Positions 9,304-18,022 of a DNA stretch of 64,000 bases are shown here, piece by piece. The translations under genes were made by a program, and so were the position numbers. The stretch covers positions 2,108,001 to 2,172,000 of the forward strand of contig NZ_CP146256.1 of NCBI RefSeq assembly GCF_039134705.1, given 5' to 3'. This DNA comes from Kineothrix sp. IPX-CK (GTDB taxonomy: Bacteria > Bacillota > Clostridia > Lachnospirales > Lachnospiraceae). Position 1 is the stretch's first letter; every line of letters starts with the position of its first letter. The notes beneath the pieces were generated by a model that searched no databases, was not told the DNA's origin, and saw nothing but the letters and a program-made list of their open reading frames with translations.

Positions 9304-9918
9304 GTGGCTAATCTGGATTTGGAGACTATGTCTCAGGAGTATTACGACGTATTAAAGGAATTGGGAAATATCGGAGCTGGAAATGCAACAACTGCTTTGG
9401 CACAAATGCTGCAATGTAAGGTCGATATGTCAGTGCCGCAGGTCAGGCTTCTGGAGTTTCAGGATGTCGCTACCCTTATGGGCGGTGAGGAGCAGATTAT
9501 GGCAGGAATCTATCTGGGCGTAGATGGAGATATTACGGGAAGCATTATGTTTTTGCTGGAGAAGGATTCGGCCAGGCATTTGGTAAGCAAGCTTATGGGA
9601 ATGCACTTGGAAGGTGAAGACTTTTCGGAAATGGAGATGTCGGCACTGCAGGAGGTAGGAAATATTATAACAGGTTCTTATCTGAATTCCCTATCCTCAC
9701 TTACCGGGTTATGTATTTATCCTACGATTCCGTCCTTAGCAATAGATATGGCAGGTGCTATTTTAAGCGTTCCGGCAATCGAATTCGGAACTTTGGGAGA
9801 TAAAATCCTATTAATACAGACGCAGTTTTTTGATGAGATTCAATTGGATGGTTATTTTATCCTTATTCCTGATTTGGAGTCTTACGGAAAGATATTGTCT
9901 TCTCTTGGAATTGTGTGA
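9304..9918 (+). CDS. cheC: CheC, CheY-P phosphatase
   Basis: CheC dephosphorylates CheY-P and interacts with CheD in the Bacillus-type adaptation system. The 204-residue protein has both pseudo-symmetric active-site motifs (ExxN...): ELGNIGAGN near the start, and ALQEVGNIITGSYLN in the second half, so both sites look intact. The GTG at 9304 is chosen because TAGGAGG ends about 8 nt upstream. An in-frame ATG at 9268 lies inside cheW and would add residues not typical of CheC. It follows cheW and precedes cheD. Confidence 0.94.
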   Translation: MANLDLETMSQEYYDVLKELGNIGAGNATTALAQMLQCKVDMSVPQVRLLEFQDVATLMGGEEQIMAGIYLGVDGDITGSIMFLLEKDSARHLVSKLMGMHLEGEDFSEMEMSALQEVGNIITGSYLNSLSSLTGLCIYPTIPSLAIDMAGAILSVPAIEFGTLGDKILLIQTQFFDEIQLDGYFILIPDLESYGKILSSLGIV

Positions 9919-9960
9919 GGACAGTTTGTACCAAAGAAAAATAGGAGACTCGGAAGAGAT

Positions 9961-10446
9961 ATGAGTGAAACAATAAAAGTCGGAATGGCGGATCTTAAAA
10001 TATGCGTGAGTCCGGATGTCGTTACAACTTTAGGCTTGGGGTCTTGTGTTGGAATCGCAATTCGAGACCCCATAACTAAAATAGGAGGATTGGCGCATAT
10101 CATGCTGCCAGACAGCACGCAGATAAAAAACAACAGCAATGTTCCTAAGTTCGCGGATACAGGAATTATCGAGCTGGTACGCCAGATTGTCGCAAAAGGC
10201 GCGAATCAAAGCCGTCTTGTGGCGAAAATAGCAGGAGGGGCACAGATGTTCGCTTTTCAAAATAAATCGGATATGGTGCGTATTGGAGACAGGAATGTAG
10301 AAGCGACGAAGAAAAAGCTGGCAGAGCTAAAAATACCGGTTTTGGCACAGGATACCGGCGACAGTTATGGAAGGACGGTTATATTTTATCCGGAGACGGG
10401 CGATTTTGTAATTCGTGCGGTTGGTAAGGAGCAGAGAGTAATATAA
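9961..10446 (+). CDS. cheD: CheD, chemoreceptor glutamine deamidase
   Basis: CheD deamidates receptor glutamines and binds CheC. The 161-residue protein carries the catalytic triad expected from the Thermotoga enzyme: Thr23 and Cys29 in TLGLGSCV, and His46 in LAHIMLP. It lies 42 nt after cheC. CheC plus CheD marks the three-part adaptation system known from Bacillus subtilis. cheR, cheV and receptor genes are not in this window. Confidence 0.96.
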   Translation: MSETIKVGMADLKICVSPDVVTTLGLGSCVGIAIRDPITKIGGLAHIMLPDSTQIKNNSNVPKFADTGIIELVRQIVAKGANQSRLVAKIAGGAQMFAFQNKSDMVRIGDRNVEATKKKLAELKIPVLAQDTGDSYGRTVIFYPETGDFVIRAVGKEQRVI

Positions 10447-10474
10447 GAAACAGAAGAAAAGAGGGGTAACGGCA

Positions 10475-10735
10475 ATGAGAAGGAAATTAATACCACCTTT
10501 TTTGATGCTGTTTGCAGGCGCGATAACCAGTATTACTATGTGGGCGCTTCACTATGAAACCAGGACTATGCTTTCCATTTTACTTGGAGTATTGGTCATT
10601 TTCTACATAATAGGCTGTTTGCTGAAATGGATGCTGGATGTTTTCGATAAGCAGAATGTGGTGCCTGAGGCACCGGAGGAAGCACAGGAGCAGATACAAG
10701 AAGCAGCGGAGGAAGAAGGACAGGTGGACTCATAG
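10475..10735 (+). CDS. Small two-helix membrane protein of the fla/che operon
   Basis: An 86-residue protein of unknown function. Two hydrophobic helices (about residues 7-25 and 34-53) are followed by an acidic tail rich in Glu, Gln and Ala. It has a GAGGGG ribosome-binding site and lies 28 nt after cheD and 33 nt before the sigma factor gene, so it is very likely co-transcribed with them. The position suggests a motility-related role, but the sequence gives no functional motif. Confidence 0.75.
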   Translation: MRRKLIPPFLMLFAGAITSITMWALHYETRTMLSILLGVLVIFYIIGCLLKWMLDVFDKQNVVPEAPEEAQEQIQEAAEEEGQVDS

Positions 10736-10768
10736 AGAAGGCAATCTTAAGGGTAACTGGAGGAGAGT

Positions 10769-11536
10769 ATGGACGAAGCAGGCAGAAAAAAGATGTGGGA
10801 GGAATACGGGAGAGGAAAGTCAACTGAAGTACGCGAGAAACTTATCTTGGAATATGCTCCGCTCGTAAAGCTGGTAGCAGGCAGACTCAGCATGTATTTG
10901 GGGTATAACGTTGAATACGATGACTTGGTCGGTTACGGTATTTTCGGATTGATAGATGCCATCGATAAATTTGACAGTATGAAGGAGGTCAAATTTGAGA
11001 CTTATGCCAGTCTGCGCATTCGGGGAGCAATTCTCGATCAGATACGCAAGATGGACTGGATACCCAGAACGATAAGGCAGCGCCAGAAGAAGGTTGAGAA
11101 TGCGATAAAAGAAATCGAGGCAATACACGGAAGAAATGCGACAGAAGAGGAGATTGCGGTGTCCCTTGGAATTTCCGAGACGGAGTACGGTGAGTGGCAG
11201 TCGCAGATGAAGATTACGAATGTGGTATCTCTGAACGAGTTCATGGAACAGGGAAGCGAGGTGCCTTCCGAAAATAATAAAAATTCACATTTTTACAGTC
11301 CGGAAGAGGTGATTGAAAAAGCAGAGTTAAAGGTGGTATTAGGAGAGGCACTAGGTCTGCTTACGGAAAAAGAACGCAGAGTGATTGAATTATATTATTA
11401 TGAGGAATTAACGCTGAAAGAGATAAGCAGTATATTGGAAGTGTCAGAGTCGAGAATTTCGCAACTGCATACGCGGGGTTTGCAGAAAATGAAAACCAAA
11501 ATGGGGAACTACATAGGAATATTGACTATGAGTTAG
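10769..11536 (+). CDS. sigD: Flagellar sigma factor, FliA/SigD/WhiG family
   Basis: A sigma-28-type factor that directs late flagellar and chemotaxis genes. The 255-residue protein has region 2 (YDDLVGYGIFGLIDAID, the core-binding and -10 recognition helices), a sigma region 3 (NATEEEIAVSLGI), and region 4 with a helix-turn-helix, LKEISSILEVSESRISQLH. Length and order match SigD of the B. subtilis fla/che operon. A GGAGGAG site precedes ATG 10769. No anti-sigma FlgM is encoded in the window. Confidence 0.95.
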   Translation: MDEAGRKKMWEEYGRGKSTEVREKLILEYAPLVKLVAGRLSMYLGYNVEYDDLVGYGIFGLIDAIDKFDSMKEVKFETYASLRIRGAILDQIRKMDWIPRTIRQRQKKVENAIKEIEAIHGRNATEEEIAVSLGISETEYGEWQSQMKITNVVSLNEFMEQGSEVPSENNKNSHFYSPEEVIEKAELKVVLGEALGLLTEKERRVIELYYYEELTLKEISSILEVSESRISQLHTRGLQKMKTKMGNYIGILTMS

Positions 11537-11551
11537 TGGGGTTAGCTTATT

Positions 11552-13135
11552 ATGAATGGATATTTTCAACTTATTTGTGAAGAAGGTATAACGAGATTAC
11601 AAGTATTTCCACCGACAAACGCCGGAGAGCCAGTTAATTTAGGGGAAATTGTAGAATATTTATCGAGCAGAAATATCGTATATGATAATCAGGCACTGCA
11701 TTCTGTCATTGGAAAACAGGAGCCTTATGTGATAATTATTAATAGTGTGGCGCACATGGAAGAACGTGAGAGCTACAAACTGATGGTGAGTTCGGATAAA
11801 ATGACGGCTACCGTTCGTTTTTATCCTCCTTCTGTAAACGGCGGAAAGATGACTAAAAGCGAATTTATCGACGATCTTGGCTTTAAAGGGATAAAATTCG
11901 GAATACAGGAAGAAGAAATAAGCAAGTACTTTGAAAACAGACGTTATTGTGAAGATATCATCGTTGCGAGGGGAAAAGAGCCCCGTCACGGGACAGACGC
12001 TTATATAGAATACTATTTTAATACAGACTTAAAAGTAAAACCTACATTGAAAGATGATGGAAGCGTAGATTTTTTTAATCTAAATACAATCAATCATTGT
12101 CATAAGGGTGATGTGATTGCCAGGCTGTTTCCTGAAGACATGGGGGAATCTGGCACCAATCTGATGGGAGAGAGGCTGAAGCCGCGGGATGTAAAGAAAA
12201 AGATGCTGAAATACAGCAGAAATGTCACGCTCTCTGAGGACAAGCTCAGCATGATTTCTGAGGTGGACGGGCATGTTACCTTAGTGGATGAGAAGGTGTT
12301 CGTTTCCGACGTCTTATCTGTCGATAATGTGGATAACGCCACGGGAAATATAGAATATGATGGAAGTATTCAAGTCAGAGGAAATGTATGTGCAAATTTC
12401 TCGGTGAAATCAAAAGGAAACATCGAGGTTCAAGGGGTGGTAGAGGGCGCTTATCTAGAGGCTGACGGTGATATCACCATTGCCAGAGGTATGAACGGTA
12501 TGAATCGGGGAATACTGCGGGCGAGGGGAAATATCGTTGCGAAGTATATGGAGAATACCACGGCGACGGCAGGTGGATATGTGTCTTCAGAATCTATTCT
12601 GCACAGTACGGTGCAAGCAGGAACTGAGGTGACGGTAAGCGGAAAACGAGGCTTTATAACGGGCGGACGGGTATGCGCTACGAATGCGATAACTGTAAAG
12701 ACGTTGGGATCTCCGATGGGTGTGGATACCATAGTAGAGGTAGGCGCCAATCCTACCACGAAGACCCGTATTCAAGAGTTACAAAAGGAAATCCTGGAGG
12801 CGACAAAGGTAGTTAAATCGGTTCAGCCGATACTAACGTCCACGCAGCAGAAGTTGGCGAAGGGAGTAAAGCTGTCTCCGGAACAAATACAGTACATGAA
12901 GTCTTTGATTTTCTTAAGCAAGGAGAAGACGAAGGAGATAGAAGAAAAGACGGCGGAAATGGATGGGCTTCAGGAGTTTATCGGTAATATGTCGGGAGCA
13001 TGTGTCAACGTGACTGGTGTGGTATACGGAGGAACCCGTGTTTGTATAGGTGATTTATCCATGATAATTAAGAATGAAATGCAGTATTGCAAATTCATTA
13101 AAATGGATGGCGAGGTAAAAATGACGGCACTTTAG
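11552..13135 (+). CDS. FapA-domain (DUF342) protein
   Basis: A 527-residue FapA-family (DUF342) protein. The N-terminal quarter is variable. The centre (residues about 160-400) is rich in Gly/Val beta-helix repeats such as GNIEVQGVVEGAYLEADGDI and resembles a right-handed beta-helix. A helical coiled-coil-like stretch follows (about 405-480), then a short beta C-terminus. FapA-like proteins in other bacteria affect flagellar assembly or polar targeting (established for Vibrio), but the molecular role is uncertain. It sits 15 nt after the sigma factor gene. The bactofilin at 55481 has a related beta-helical architecture. Confidence 0.85.
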   Translation: MNGYFQLICEEGITRLQVFPPTNAGEPVNLGEIVEYLSSRNIVYDNQALHSVIGKQEPYVIIINSVAHMEERESYKLMVSSDKMTATVRFYPPSVNGGKMTKSEFIDDLGFKGIKFGIQEEEISKYFENRRYCEDIIVARGKEPRHGTDAYIEYYFNTDLKVKPTLKDDGSVDFFNLNTINHCHKGDVIARLFPEDMGESGTNLMGERLKPRDVKKKMLKYSRNVTLSEDKLSMISEVDGHVTLVDEKVFVSDVLSVDNVDNATGNIEYDGSIQVRGNVCANFSVKSKGNIEVQGVVEGAYLEADGDITIARGMNGMNRGILRARGNIVAKYMENTTATAGGYVSSESILHSTVQAGTEVTVSGKRGFITGGRVCATNAITVKTLGSPMGVDTIVEVGANPTTKTRIQELQKEILEATKVVKSVQPILTSTQQKLAKGVKLSPEQIQYMKSLIFLSKEKTKEIEEKTAEMDGLQEFIGNMSGACVNVTGVVYGGTRVCIGDLSMIIKNEMQYCKFIKMDGEVKMTAL

Positions 13136-13155
13136 TGAAAAAGGAGGTCATAACG

Positions 13156-13482
13156 ATGTCGATTAGCCGTATTGAGTTGCAGGGACAGATAACCCGTGCG
13201 CAGGATTATACTACGATAAAGCACAATGAAGACAATAAAGGAATGGTCGATCAGAGCAATTTCCAGAAACACTTCAGCAAAGTTGTGGATGATCGTATGA
13301 CGCAGGTGCATCAAGGGGAGAATACCGAAAAGCAAAACAAGCGCTTTGATGCCAAGGATAAGGGGAATGGCGAATATTCAGGCGACGGAGGACAGCACCG
13401 TAAAAAGGATGAGGAAAAGAAGGGCGGTCCTGACGGGAAGGTTATGATTAAAAATATGAGTCGGTTTGATATAAAGATTTAG
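13156..13482 (+). CDS. Small hydrophilic protein of the fla/che operon
   Basis: A 108-residue soluble protein of unknown function. ATG 13156 is chosen because AGGAGG lies 8 nt upstream; an in-frame GTG at 13135 would overlap that ribosome-binding site. The N-terminus (SISRIELQGQITRAQDY) looks structured. The second half is Lys/Asp/Gly-rich and probably disordered, ending MIKNMSRFDIKI. Located between the FapA-domain gene and the SwrB-like gene. No motif allows a functional call. Confidence 0.75.
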   Translation: MSISRIELQGQITRAQDYTTIKHNEDNKGMVDQSNFQKHFSKVVDDRMTQVHQGENTEKQNKRFDAKDKGNGEYSGDGGQHRKKDEEKKGGPDGKVMIKNMSRFDIKI

Positions 13483-13495
13483 GAGAAGACAATCT

Positions 13496-14293
13496 ATGAT
13501 TACAGCGGAAATTGTTCTTCTTATTATTGGCGGTATCATTTTGGTATTGAGCTTTGTTTTGCCTGTTTGGAAGGAGAAAACGGAGAAAAAAGAGCCGCAG
13601 ATAGATAAAGGACAAATAAAAGAACTGGTAGAAAAAGAAGTGGAAGAGGCCAAGAAGCGTATCGGCGATATCGTCGATGAGACGGTCACATATTCCATGG
13701 AGAAAACGGAGCGCAGTATGGAGCGGCTGGCAAATGAGAAAATCATGGCAGTCAACGAATACTCGGATCTTGTACTGGAAAATATTAATAAGAATCATAA
13801 TGAAGTAATTTTTTTGTATGACATGCTCAACGATAAGCACGAAAACCTTGTGAATACTGTAAGTGAAGCCGGTAAGGTCGCGAAGGAAATAAAGCAAGTG
13901 GTAAAGCAGCCTGAGGAAGAAATAAGCAAGGCAGAGAAAAAATCTGTTCCTGCAGCGGCAAAATTTCCTAAAGAAGAAACTGTGGCCGAGAAAAAGGTGG
14001 AAAGCGAAGCAGAAGTGTTCGTACCCATTGCTCCGGAGAAGGTGACTGTTAAAAAGAGCGGCAGACGCAAAGCTGCGGATGCGGTGAAAACGAAGGTTGT
14101 AGGCGGTGAGGTCGAAGTAAAGAGTGAGCCGGCTAAGTCTGAGCATGGTGGCAAAGAAGAAACGGTCAGAAACAGTAACGAAAAAATATTGAGTCTGCAC
14201 AAGGAAGGAAAATCCCAAACTGCGATAGCGAAGGAATTAGGACTCGGTGTCGGAGAGGTGAAGCTGGTCATCGATTTATTTGAGCAGGCTTAA
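13496..14293 (+). CDS. SwrB-like protein: TM anchor, coiled coil, C-terminal helix-turn-helix
   Basis: A 265-residue protein with an N-terminal transmembrane helix (residues about 5-23), a charged coiled-coil region (about 30-135), a low-complexity Lys/Glu/Ala/Val linker, and a C-terminal helix-turn-helix-like segment, HKEGKSQTAIAKELGLGVGE. This architecture and the position after the flagellar sigma factor and before rpsB match SwrB of B. subtilis, which activates flagellar export gate assembly. DUF6115 is the likely family label. Homology to SwrB is inferred from layout, not from an alignment. Confidence 0.72.
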   Translation: MITAEIVLLIIGGIILVLSFVLPVWKEKTEKKEPQIDKGQIKELVEKEVEEAKKRIGDIVDETVTYSMEKTERSMERLANEKIMAVNEYSDLVLENINKNHNEVIFLYDMLNDKHENLVNTVSEAGKVAKEIKQVVKQPEEEISKAEKKSVPAAAKFPKEETVAEKKVESEAEVFVPIAPEKVTVKKSGRRKAADAVKTKVVGGEVEVKSEPAKSEHGGKEETVRNSNEKILSLHKEGKSQTAIAKELGLGVGEVKLVIDLFEQA

Positions 14294-14330
14294 AGCACGC
14301 AGGCCGAAAGTAGGACGGGCAGGAACGGAT

Positions 14331-14969
14331 ATGAATTTGAAATATTATTTGAGAGGGCTTGGCTTGGGCATAATCATTACCGCTGTTATTATGGGACTTG
14401 CGACGGGCGGAAAAAGAGAAGCGCTTACGAACGAGGAAATAATAACGAGGGCGAGGGCTCTCGGCATGGTGGAGAATAAAGTCCTGACGGAGTATACCGA
14501 AGAGGTTAAAGAGGGAGATGTGCAGGAAAGCACTGATAATGAGGTGGATAATGCAGGGACGAAGGCTGCTGTAAAGGAGCAGGAAATTCTGTCTATGGAT
14601 GAGGCAGGAAAAGAAGCTGATGATGCGGCGGACTTGAAAGATACTTTGAGCGATTTGGACACTGATACGGCTAAAGCTGATTCTGACAGAGCTTTGGAGG
14701 ACGAGGCTGCCGGCACAGTGGATGTGGAGGCGGAGGAACCCGAGCCTACGATTTTCTCCGTGAAGAAAGGAGAAGCTCCCTATAGTATATGCAAAAGGCT
14801 TGTAGAAATCGATTTGATTTCATCAGCGGATGACTTCGATACGTATTTACTAAATAATGGGTATGACAGGAAGATCGTCGCGGCAGAATATAAAATACCT
14901 TCCGGAGCTTCCGAAGAGGACATCGCAACAATTATTACGGGCGGAAAGATAGAGAATGCAGTGCCATAA
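14331..14969 (+). CDS. Membrane-anchored protein with YceG/MltG-like segment, no catalytic domain
   Basis: A 212-residue protein with one N-terminal transmembrane helix (residues about 8-24), a long acidic low-complexity linker (about 55-135), and a C-terminal segment beginning IFSVKKGEAPYSICKRLVE and containing EYKIPSGASEEDIATIITGG. That tail resembles the LysM-like N-terminal part of YceG/MltG endolytic transglycosylases, but the catalytic domain with its active-site Glu is missing. ATG 14331 is preferred; an in-frame TTG at 14280 would overlap the previous gene. Possibly a peptidoglycan-sensing or structural protein (inference). Confidence 0.68.
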   Translation: MNLKYYLRGLGLGIIITAVIMGLATGGKREALTNEEIITRARALGMVENKVLTEYTEEVKEGDVQESTDNEVDNAGTKAAVKEQEILSMDEAGKEADDAADLKDTLSDLDTDTAKADSDRALEDEAAGTVDVEAEEPEPTIFSVKKGEAPYSICKRLVEIDLISSADDFDTYLLNNGYDRKIVAAEYKIPSGASEEDIATIITGGKIENAVP

Positions 14970-15000
14970 AAATTAATACAATAATTTCAGCAAATTATTC

Positions 15001-15026
15001 AAAAGCCCTTGTCAGAAGGGTTTTTG
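15001..15026 (+). terminator. Intrinsic terminator at the end of the fla/che operon
   Basis: Stem CCCTT (15006-15010) and AAGGG (15016-15020) with loop GTCAG, extended by a G-T pair and an A4/T4 flank, followed by TTTTT. It ends transcription from the flagellar operon. The loop contains the -35 box of the rpsB promoter. Confidence 0.82.
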
Positions 15027-15038
15027 TTATGTTATAAT
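15009..15038 (+). promoter_or_regulatory. rpsB promoter, overlapping the upstream terminator
   Basis: TTGTCA at 15009-15014, an 18-nt spacer, and TATAAT at 15033-15038 preceded by TG at 15030-15031 (extended -10). This is a strong housekeeping promoter for rpsB-tsf. The -35 hexamer lies in the apical part of the upstream terminator hairpin. Confidence 0.8.
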
Positions 15039-15044
15039 TCGAAT

Positions 15045-15155
15045 GTTGTGACTAAAAAACACGTGTATCCATTCATTGTCGGTGCTTTTGACGCTTAAGG
15101 TAGGCAATGGAGTATAAGATATGCGGAAGCAAATTAACCAAATGGAGGTAGAAAC
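15045..15155 (+). promoter_or_regulatory. rpsB 5' leader, possible S2 autoregulatory structure
   Basis: The untranslated leader of about 110 nt is long for a ribosomal protein mRNA. CCATT near 15068 can pair with AATGG near 15108, enclosing a G/C-containing middle. Ribosomal protein S2 leaders that bind S2 are known in several bacterial groups; a match to a specific Rfam family was not tested here. GGAGG at about 15144 is the ribosome-binding site. Confidence 0.3.
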
Positions 15156-15920
15156 ATGAGCGTTATTTCAATGAAACAGTTATTAGAGGCAGGTGTTCAT
15201 TTCGGACATCAGACGAGAAGATGGAACCCTAAGATGGCTCCTTACATCTTTACGGAGAGAAATGGTATCCACATCATTGACTTACAGAAGTCTGTAGGCA
15301 AGGTAGATGAAGCTTACAAAGCGGTATTTGATATCGCAACTCAGGGCGGGACAATTCTTTTTGTTGGTACGAAAAAGCAGGCACAGGATGCCGTTAAATC
15401 GGAAGCAGAGCGTTGCGGAATGTTCTATGTAAATGAGAGATGGTTAGGCGGCATGCTCACCAACTTCAAGACGATTCGCAGCAGAATTGACAGATTAAAG
15501 AAGATCGAGCAGATGTCCCAGGACGGAACTTTCGATGTTCTTCCTAAGAAAGAAGTTATTGCACTCAAGAAAGAGTGGGAGAAGTTAGAGAAGAATCTGG
15601 GTGGAATCAAAGATATGACAAGAATTCCCGATGCTATTTTCGTAGTAGACCCTAAGAAGGAAAGAATCTGTGTGCAGGAAGCTCATACATTGGGCATTAC
15701 GTTGATTGGAATCGGCGATACGAACAGCGATCCGGAAGAACTTGATTATATCATCCCGGGAAATGACGATGCTATCAGAGCCGTAAAATTAATCGTTTCC
15801 AAGATGGCTGATGCTGTAATTGAAGCTAATCAGGGAGAGGAAGCTTTCACAGAAGTGGCTGAAGAAATGACTGCTGAGGCTACAGAAGCAACCGATATTG
15901 AAGAAATTGCGGCAGAATAA
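15156..15920 (+). CDS. rpsB: 30S ribosomal protein S2
   Basis: S2 binds the 30S head-body junction. The 254-residue protein begins [20 protein letters not shown] and carries the expected [19 protein letters not shown] and [14 protein letters not shown] segments. The acidic C-terminal tail (about 25 residues rich in Glu, Ala and Thr) is longer than the conserved core, as in related clostridia. It has its own promoter and leader, and tsf follows after 42 nt. In Firmicutes it commonly follows the fla/che operon, as here. Confidence 0.98.
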   Translation: MSVISMKQLLEAGVHFGHQTRRWNPKMAPYIFTERNGIHIIDLQKSVGKVDEAYKAVFDIATQGGTILFVGTKKQAQDAVKSEAERCGMFYVNERWLGGMLTNFKTIRSRIDRLKKIEQMSQDGTFDVLPKKEVIALKKEWEKLEKNLGGIKDMTRIPDAIFVVDPKKERICVQEAHTLGITLIGIGDTNSDPEELDYIIPGNDDAIRAVKLIVSKMADAVIEANQGEEAFTEVAEEMTAEATEATDIEEIAAE

Positions 15921-15962
15921 GCCATAGTATAGAATAGTGCGAAGAAAGGAATGGTTATTTAA

Positions 15963-16898
15963 ATGAGCATCACGGCAGGAATGGTAAAAGAATTAAGAGA
16001 ATTGACCGGTGCAGGTATGATGGACTGTAAAAAGGCGCTTACCGAGAACAACGGCGATATGGAAGCTTCCATAGAATATTTAAGAAAGAATGGTCAGGCT
16101 AAGGCTGAGAAGAAAGCTGGAAGAATTGCGGCTGAAGGACTTTGTCGCGTAGCTACGGACGGCGACAAATGTGCGGCGGTTGTTGAAGTTAATTCCGAGA
16201 CGGATTTTGTTGCAAAGAACGAAGACTTCCAGAAGTTCGTTGAGAATGTTGCAGAGCAGGCAGTAGCATCCAATGCGGCAGATATTGACGCCTTTATGAC
16301 TGAGGCGTGGAAAGAGGATTCTTCTAAGACGGTAAAAGAAGCGTTGGTAGAAAAGGTTTCTGTTATCGGCGAGAATTTGAATATCAGAAGATTTGAAAAA
16401 GTGGTAGCTGAGAACGGCTGTGTAGTAACTTACGTACATGGCGGCGGAAGAATCGGCGTTATCGTAGAAGCAACTACGGATGTTGTGAACGATGCGGTAA
16501 AGGAAGCTCTTACGAACCTCGCTATGCAGGTTGCTGCACTTTCCCCGAAATATGTATCTACTGAAGAGGTTTCAGAAGAATACAAAGCACACGAGAAAGA
16601 AATCATTGCAGCTCAGATCGCTCAGGATCCGAAAATGGCCGGTAAACCGGAGAAGGTTATCGAAGGCGCAGTATTAGGACGTCTGAACAAAGAACTGAAA
16701 GAGGTATGCCTCTTAGAGCAGACCTATGTAAAAGCTGATGACGGAAAACAAACCGTTGCTCAGTATGTTGCGCAGGTTGCTAAGGAGAACGGTGCCAATC
16801 TTTCACTGAAGAAGTTCGTTCGTTTTGAGACGGGCGAGGGTCTTGAGAAGAAGGAAGAGAATTTTGCAGAGGAAGTTGCAAAGCAGATGGGAAATTGA
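15963..16898 (+). CDS. tsf: Elongation factor Ts
   Basis: EF-Ts recycles EF-Tu by nucleotide exchange. The 311-residue protein starts with the UBA-like domain containing LRELTGAGMMDCKKALTENN, then the TDFVAKN motif and the two core dimerisation repeats. Length is normal. It is co-transcribed with rpsB and closed by the terminator at 16921-16955. In most Firmicutes pyrH follows directly; here pyrH is about 39 kb downstream. Confidence 0.98.
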   Translation: MSITAGMVKELRELTGAGMMDCKKALTENNGDMEASIEYLRKNGQAKAEKKAGRIAAEGLCRVATDGDKCAAVVEVNSETDFVAKNEDFQKFVENVAEQAVASNAADIDAFMTEAWKEDSSKTVKEALVEKVSVIGENLNIRRFEKVVAENGCVVTYVHGGGRIGVIVEATTDVVNDAVKEALTNLAMQVAALSPKYVSTEEVSEEYKAHEKEIIAAQIAQDPKMAGKPEKVIEGAVLGRLNKELKEVCLLEQTYVKADDGKQTVAQYVAQVAKENGANLSLKKFVRFETGEGLEKKEENFAEEVAKQMGN

Positions 16899-16920
16899 TC
16901 TCACATTGAGAAATAAATCT

Positions 16921-16955
16921 AAGGAGCCGGAAAACGATGTTTTTCCGGCTCCTTT
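16921..16955 (+). terminator. Strong intrinsic terminator after tsf
   Basis: A perfect 14-bp stem, AAGGAGCCGGAAAA (16921-16934) with TTTTCCGGCTCCTT, loop of about 5-6 nt, and a T run. It closes the rpsB-tsf unit and forms the left edge of the block that separates tsf from pyrH. Confidence 0.92.
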
Positions 16956-17045
16956 TACGCATTTTTGAATTGTTGTAAAATATCGCAGAATATCACCTGC
17001 CTTTGAAGAAAAGTTGATAAAAACTATTATGATAATGGTAAAACC

Positions 17046-17075
17046 TTGTCAAACGGTGGGAAATGTGGTTATAAT
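17046..17075 (+). promoter_or_regulatory. Promoter for lgt
   Basis: TTGTCA at 17046-17051, an 18-nt spacer, and TATAAT at 17070-17075. It uses the same -35 hexamer and spacer length as the rpsB promoter. It stands about 70 nt upstream of the lgt start. Confidence 0.7.
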
Positions 17076-17144
17076 AGTTTTTACAAGTAGGTTGAATGAA
17101 ACAGTATTCATGATTTTTTAGAAATGGTAAGGTTGGAGGATAAG

Positions 17145-17954
17145 TTGAATAGATTTGCAGTGGAAGATTTGTTTGGAATTGAGGGCTTTAATATAGCCTG
17201 GTATGGAGTGATTATTGGATTTGCTATGTTGTTGGGGGTATTTATTGCTGATTACAGGGCGAAGAAAAATGGATACAAATCGGATTTGATTTTTGATTTT
17301 ATTCTAATTGCGCTTCCAATTGCTATTATTTGTGCTCGTTTATACTTTGTGTTTTTTGAATTGGAGAAGTATTTGAATAACCCATTAAAGATATTTGCAA
17401 TCAGAGAAGGCGGACTGGCTATTTATGGTGGCGTGATCGGAGGCTTTTTATGCGCAGTAGTTTTTTGCAGGATTAATAAATTTCCGATTTTTAAATTGAT
17501 CGATTTAGCGATACCTAGTTTAATATTAGGACAGGCAATTGGACGATGGGGCAATTTCATGAATCAGGAAGCATATGGTGCAATTATCATGAATCCAAAG
17601 CTTCGGTTTTTCCCCTATGGAGTATATATTGATGCGGTGTCGGAATGGCATCAGGCCACTTTTTTTTATGAGAGTATGTGTAATTTATTGTTGCTTATAA
17701 TTGTGCTTATTATTTCCGGAAAAACTAAAAAGGACGGGGTATTGCTATCAACTTATCTTATCGGTTATGGATCGGCCAGGTTTTTTATTGAGGGATTAAG
17801 AACAGACAGCCTTTACTTATTTGGAGAAATACGGGTGTCTCAGATTCTTTCATTTCTTTTGATAATCAGCGGAGGTGTTTTACTGGTTTTAATTAAGAAA
17901 AGTTATATAACAAATAAGGGATATAATGGGAAGTATTTGATTCCGAAATCCTAG
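17145..17954 (+). CDS. lgt: Prolipoprotein diacylglyceryl transferase
   Basis: Lgt transfers diacylglycerol from phosphatidylglycerol to the lipobox cysteine of prolipoproteins in the membrane. The 269-residue multi-pass protein contains the Lgt signature GRWGNFMNQEAYG, a YGGVIGG segment, and WHQATFFYESM corresponding to the conserved H...YES region. TTG 17145 is preferred since GGAGGA lies 4-5 nt upstream; an in-frame ATG at 17124 lacks a ribosome-binding site. The gene is visibly more AT-rich than rpsB-tsf and has its own promoter, so it may have a separate origin. Likely clients here include the lipoproteins at 30737 and 44989. Confidence 0.93.
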   Translation: MNRFAVEDLFGIEGFNIAWYGVIIGFAMLLGVFIADYRAKKNGYKSDLIFDFILIALPIAIICARLYFVFFELEKYLNNPLKIFAIREGGLAIYGGVIGGFLCAVVFCRINKFPIFKLIDLAIPSLILGQAIGRWGNFMNQEAYGAIIMNPKLRFFPYGVYIDAVSEWHQATFFYESMCNLLLLIIVLIISGKTKKDGVLLSTYLIGYGSARFFIEGLRTDSLYLFGEIRVSQILSFLLIISGGVLLVLIKKSYITNKGYNGKYLIPKS

Positions 17955-18022
17955 TTTTTCATTAGCTAAGCAGTCGGGGGACTAATTTTATGTTGAAAAT
18001 GCTTGTTTATGTATTTTTGCGA

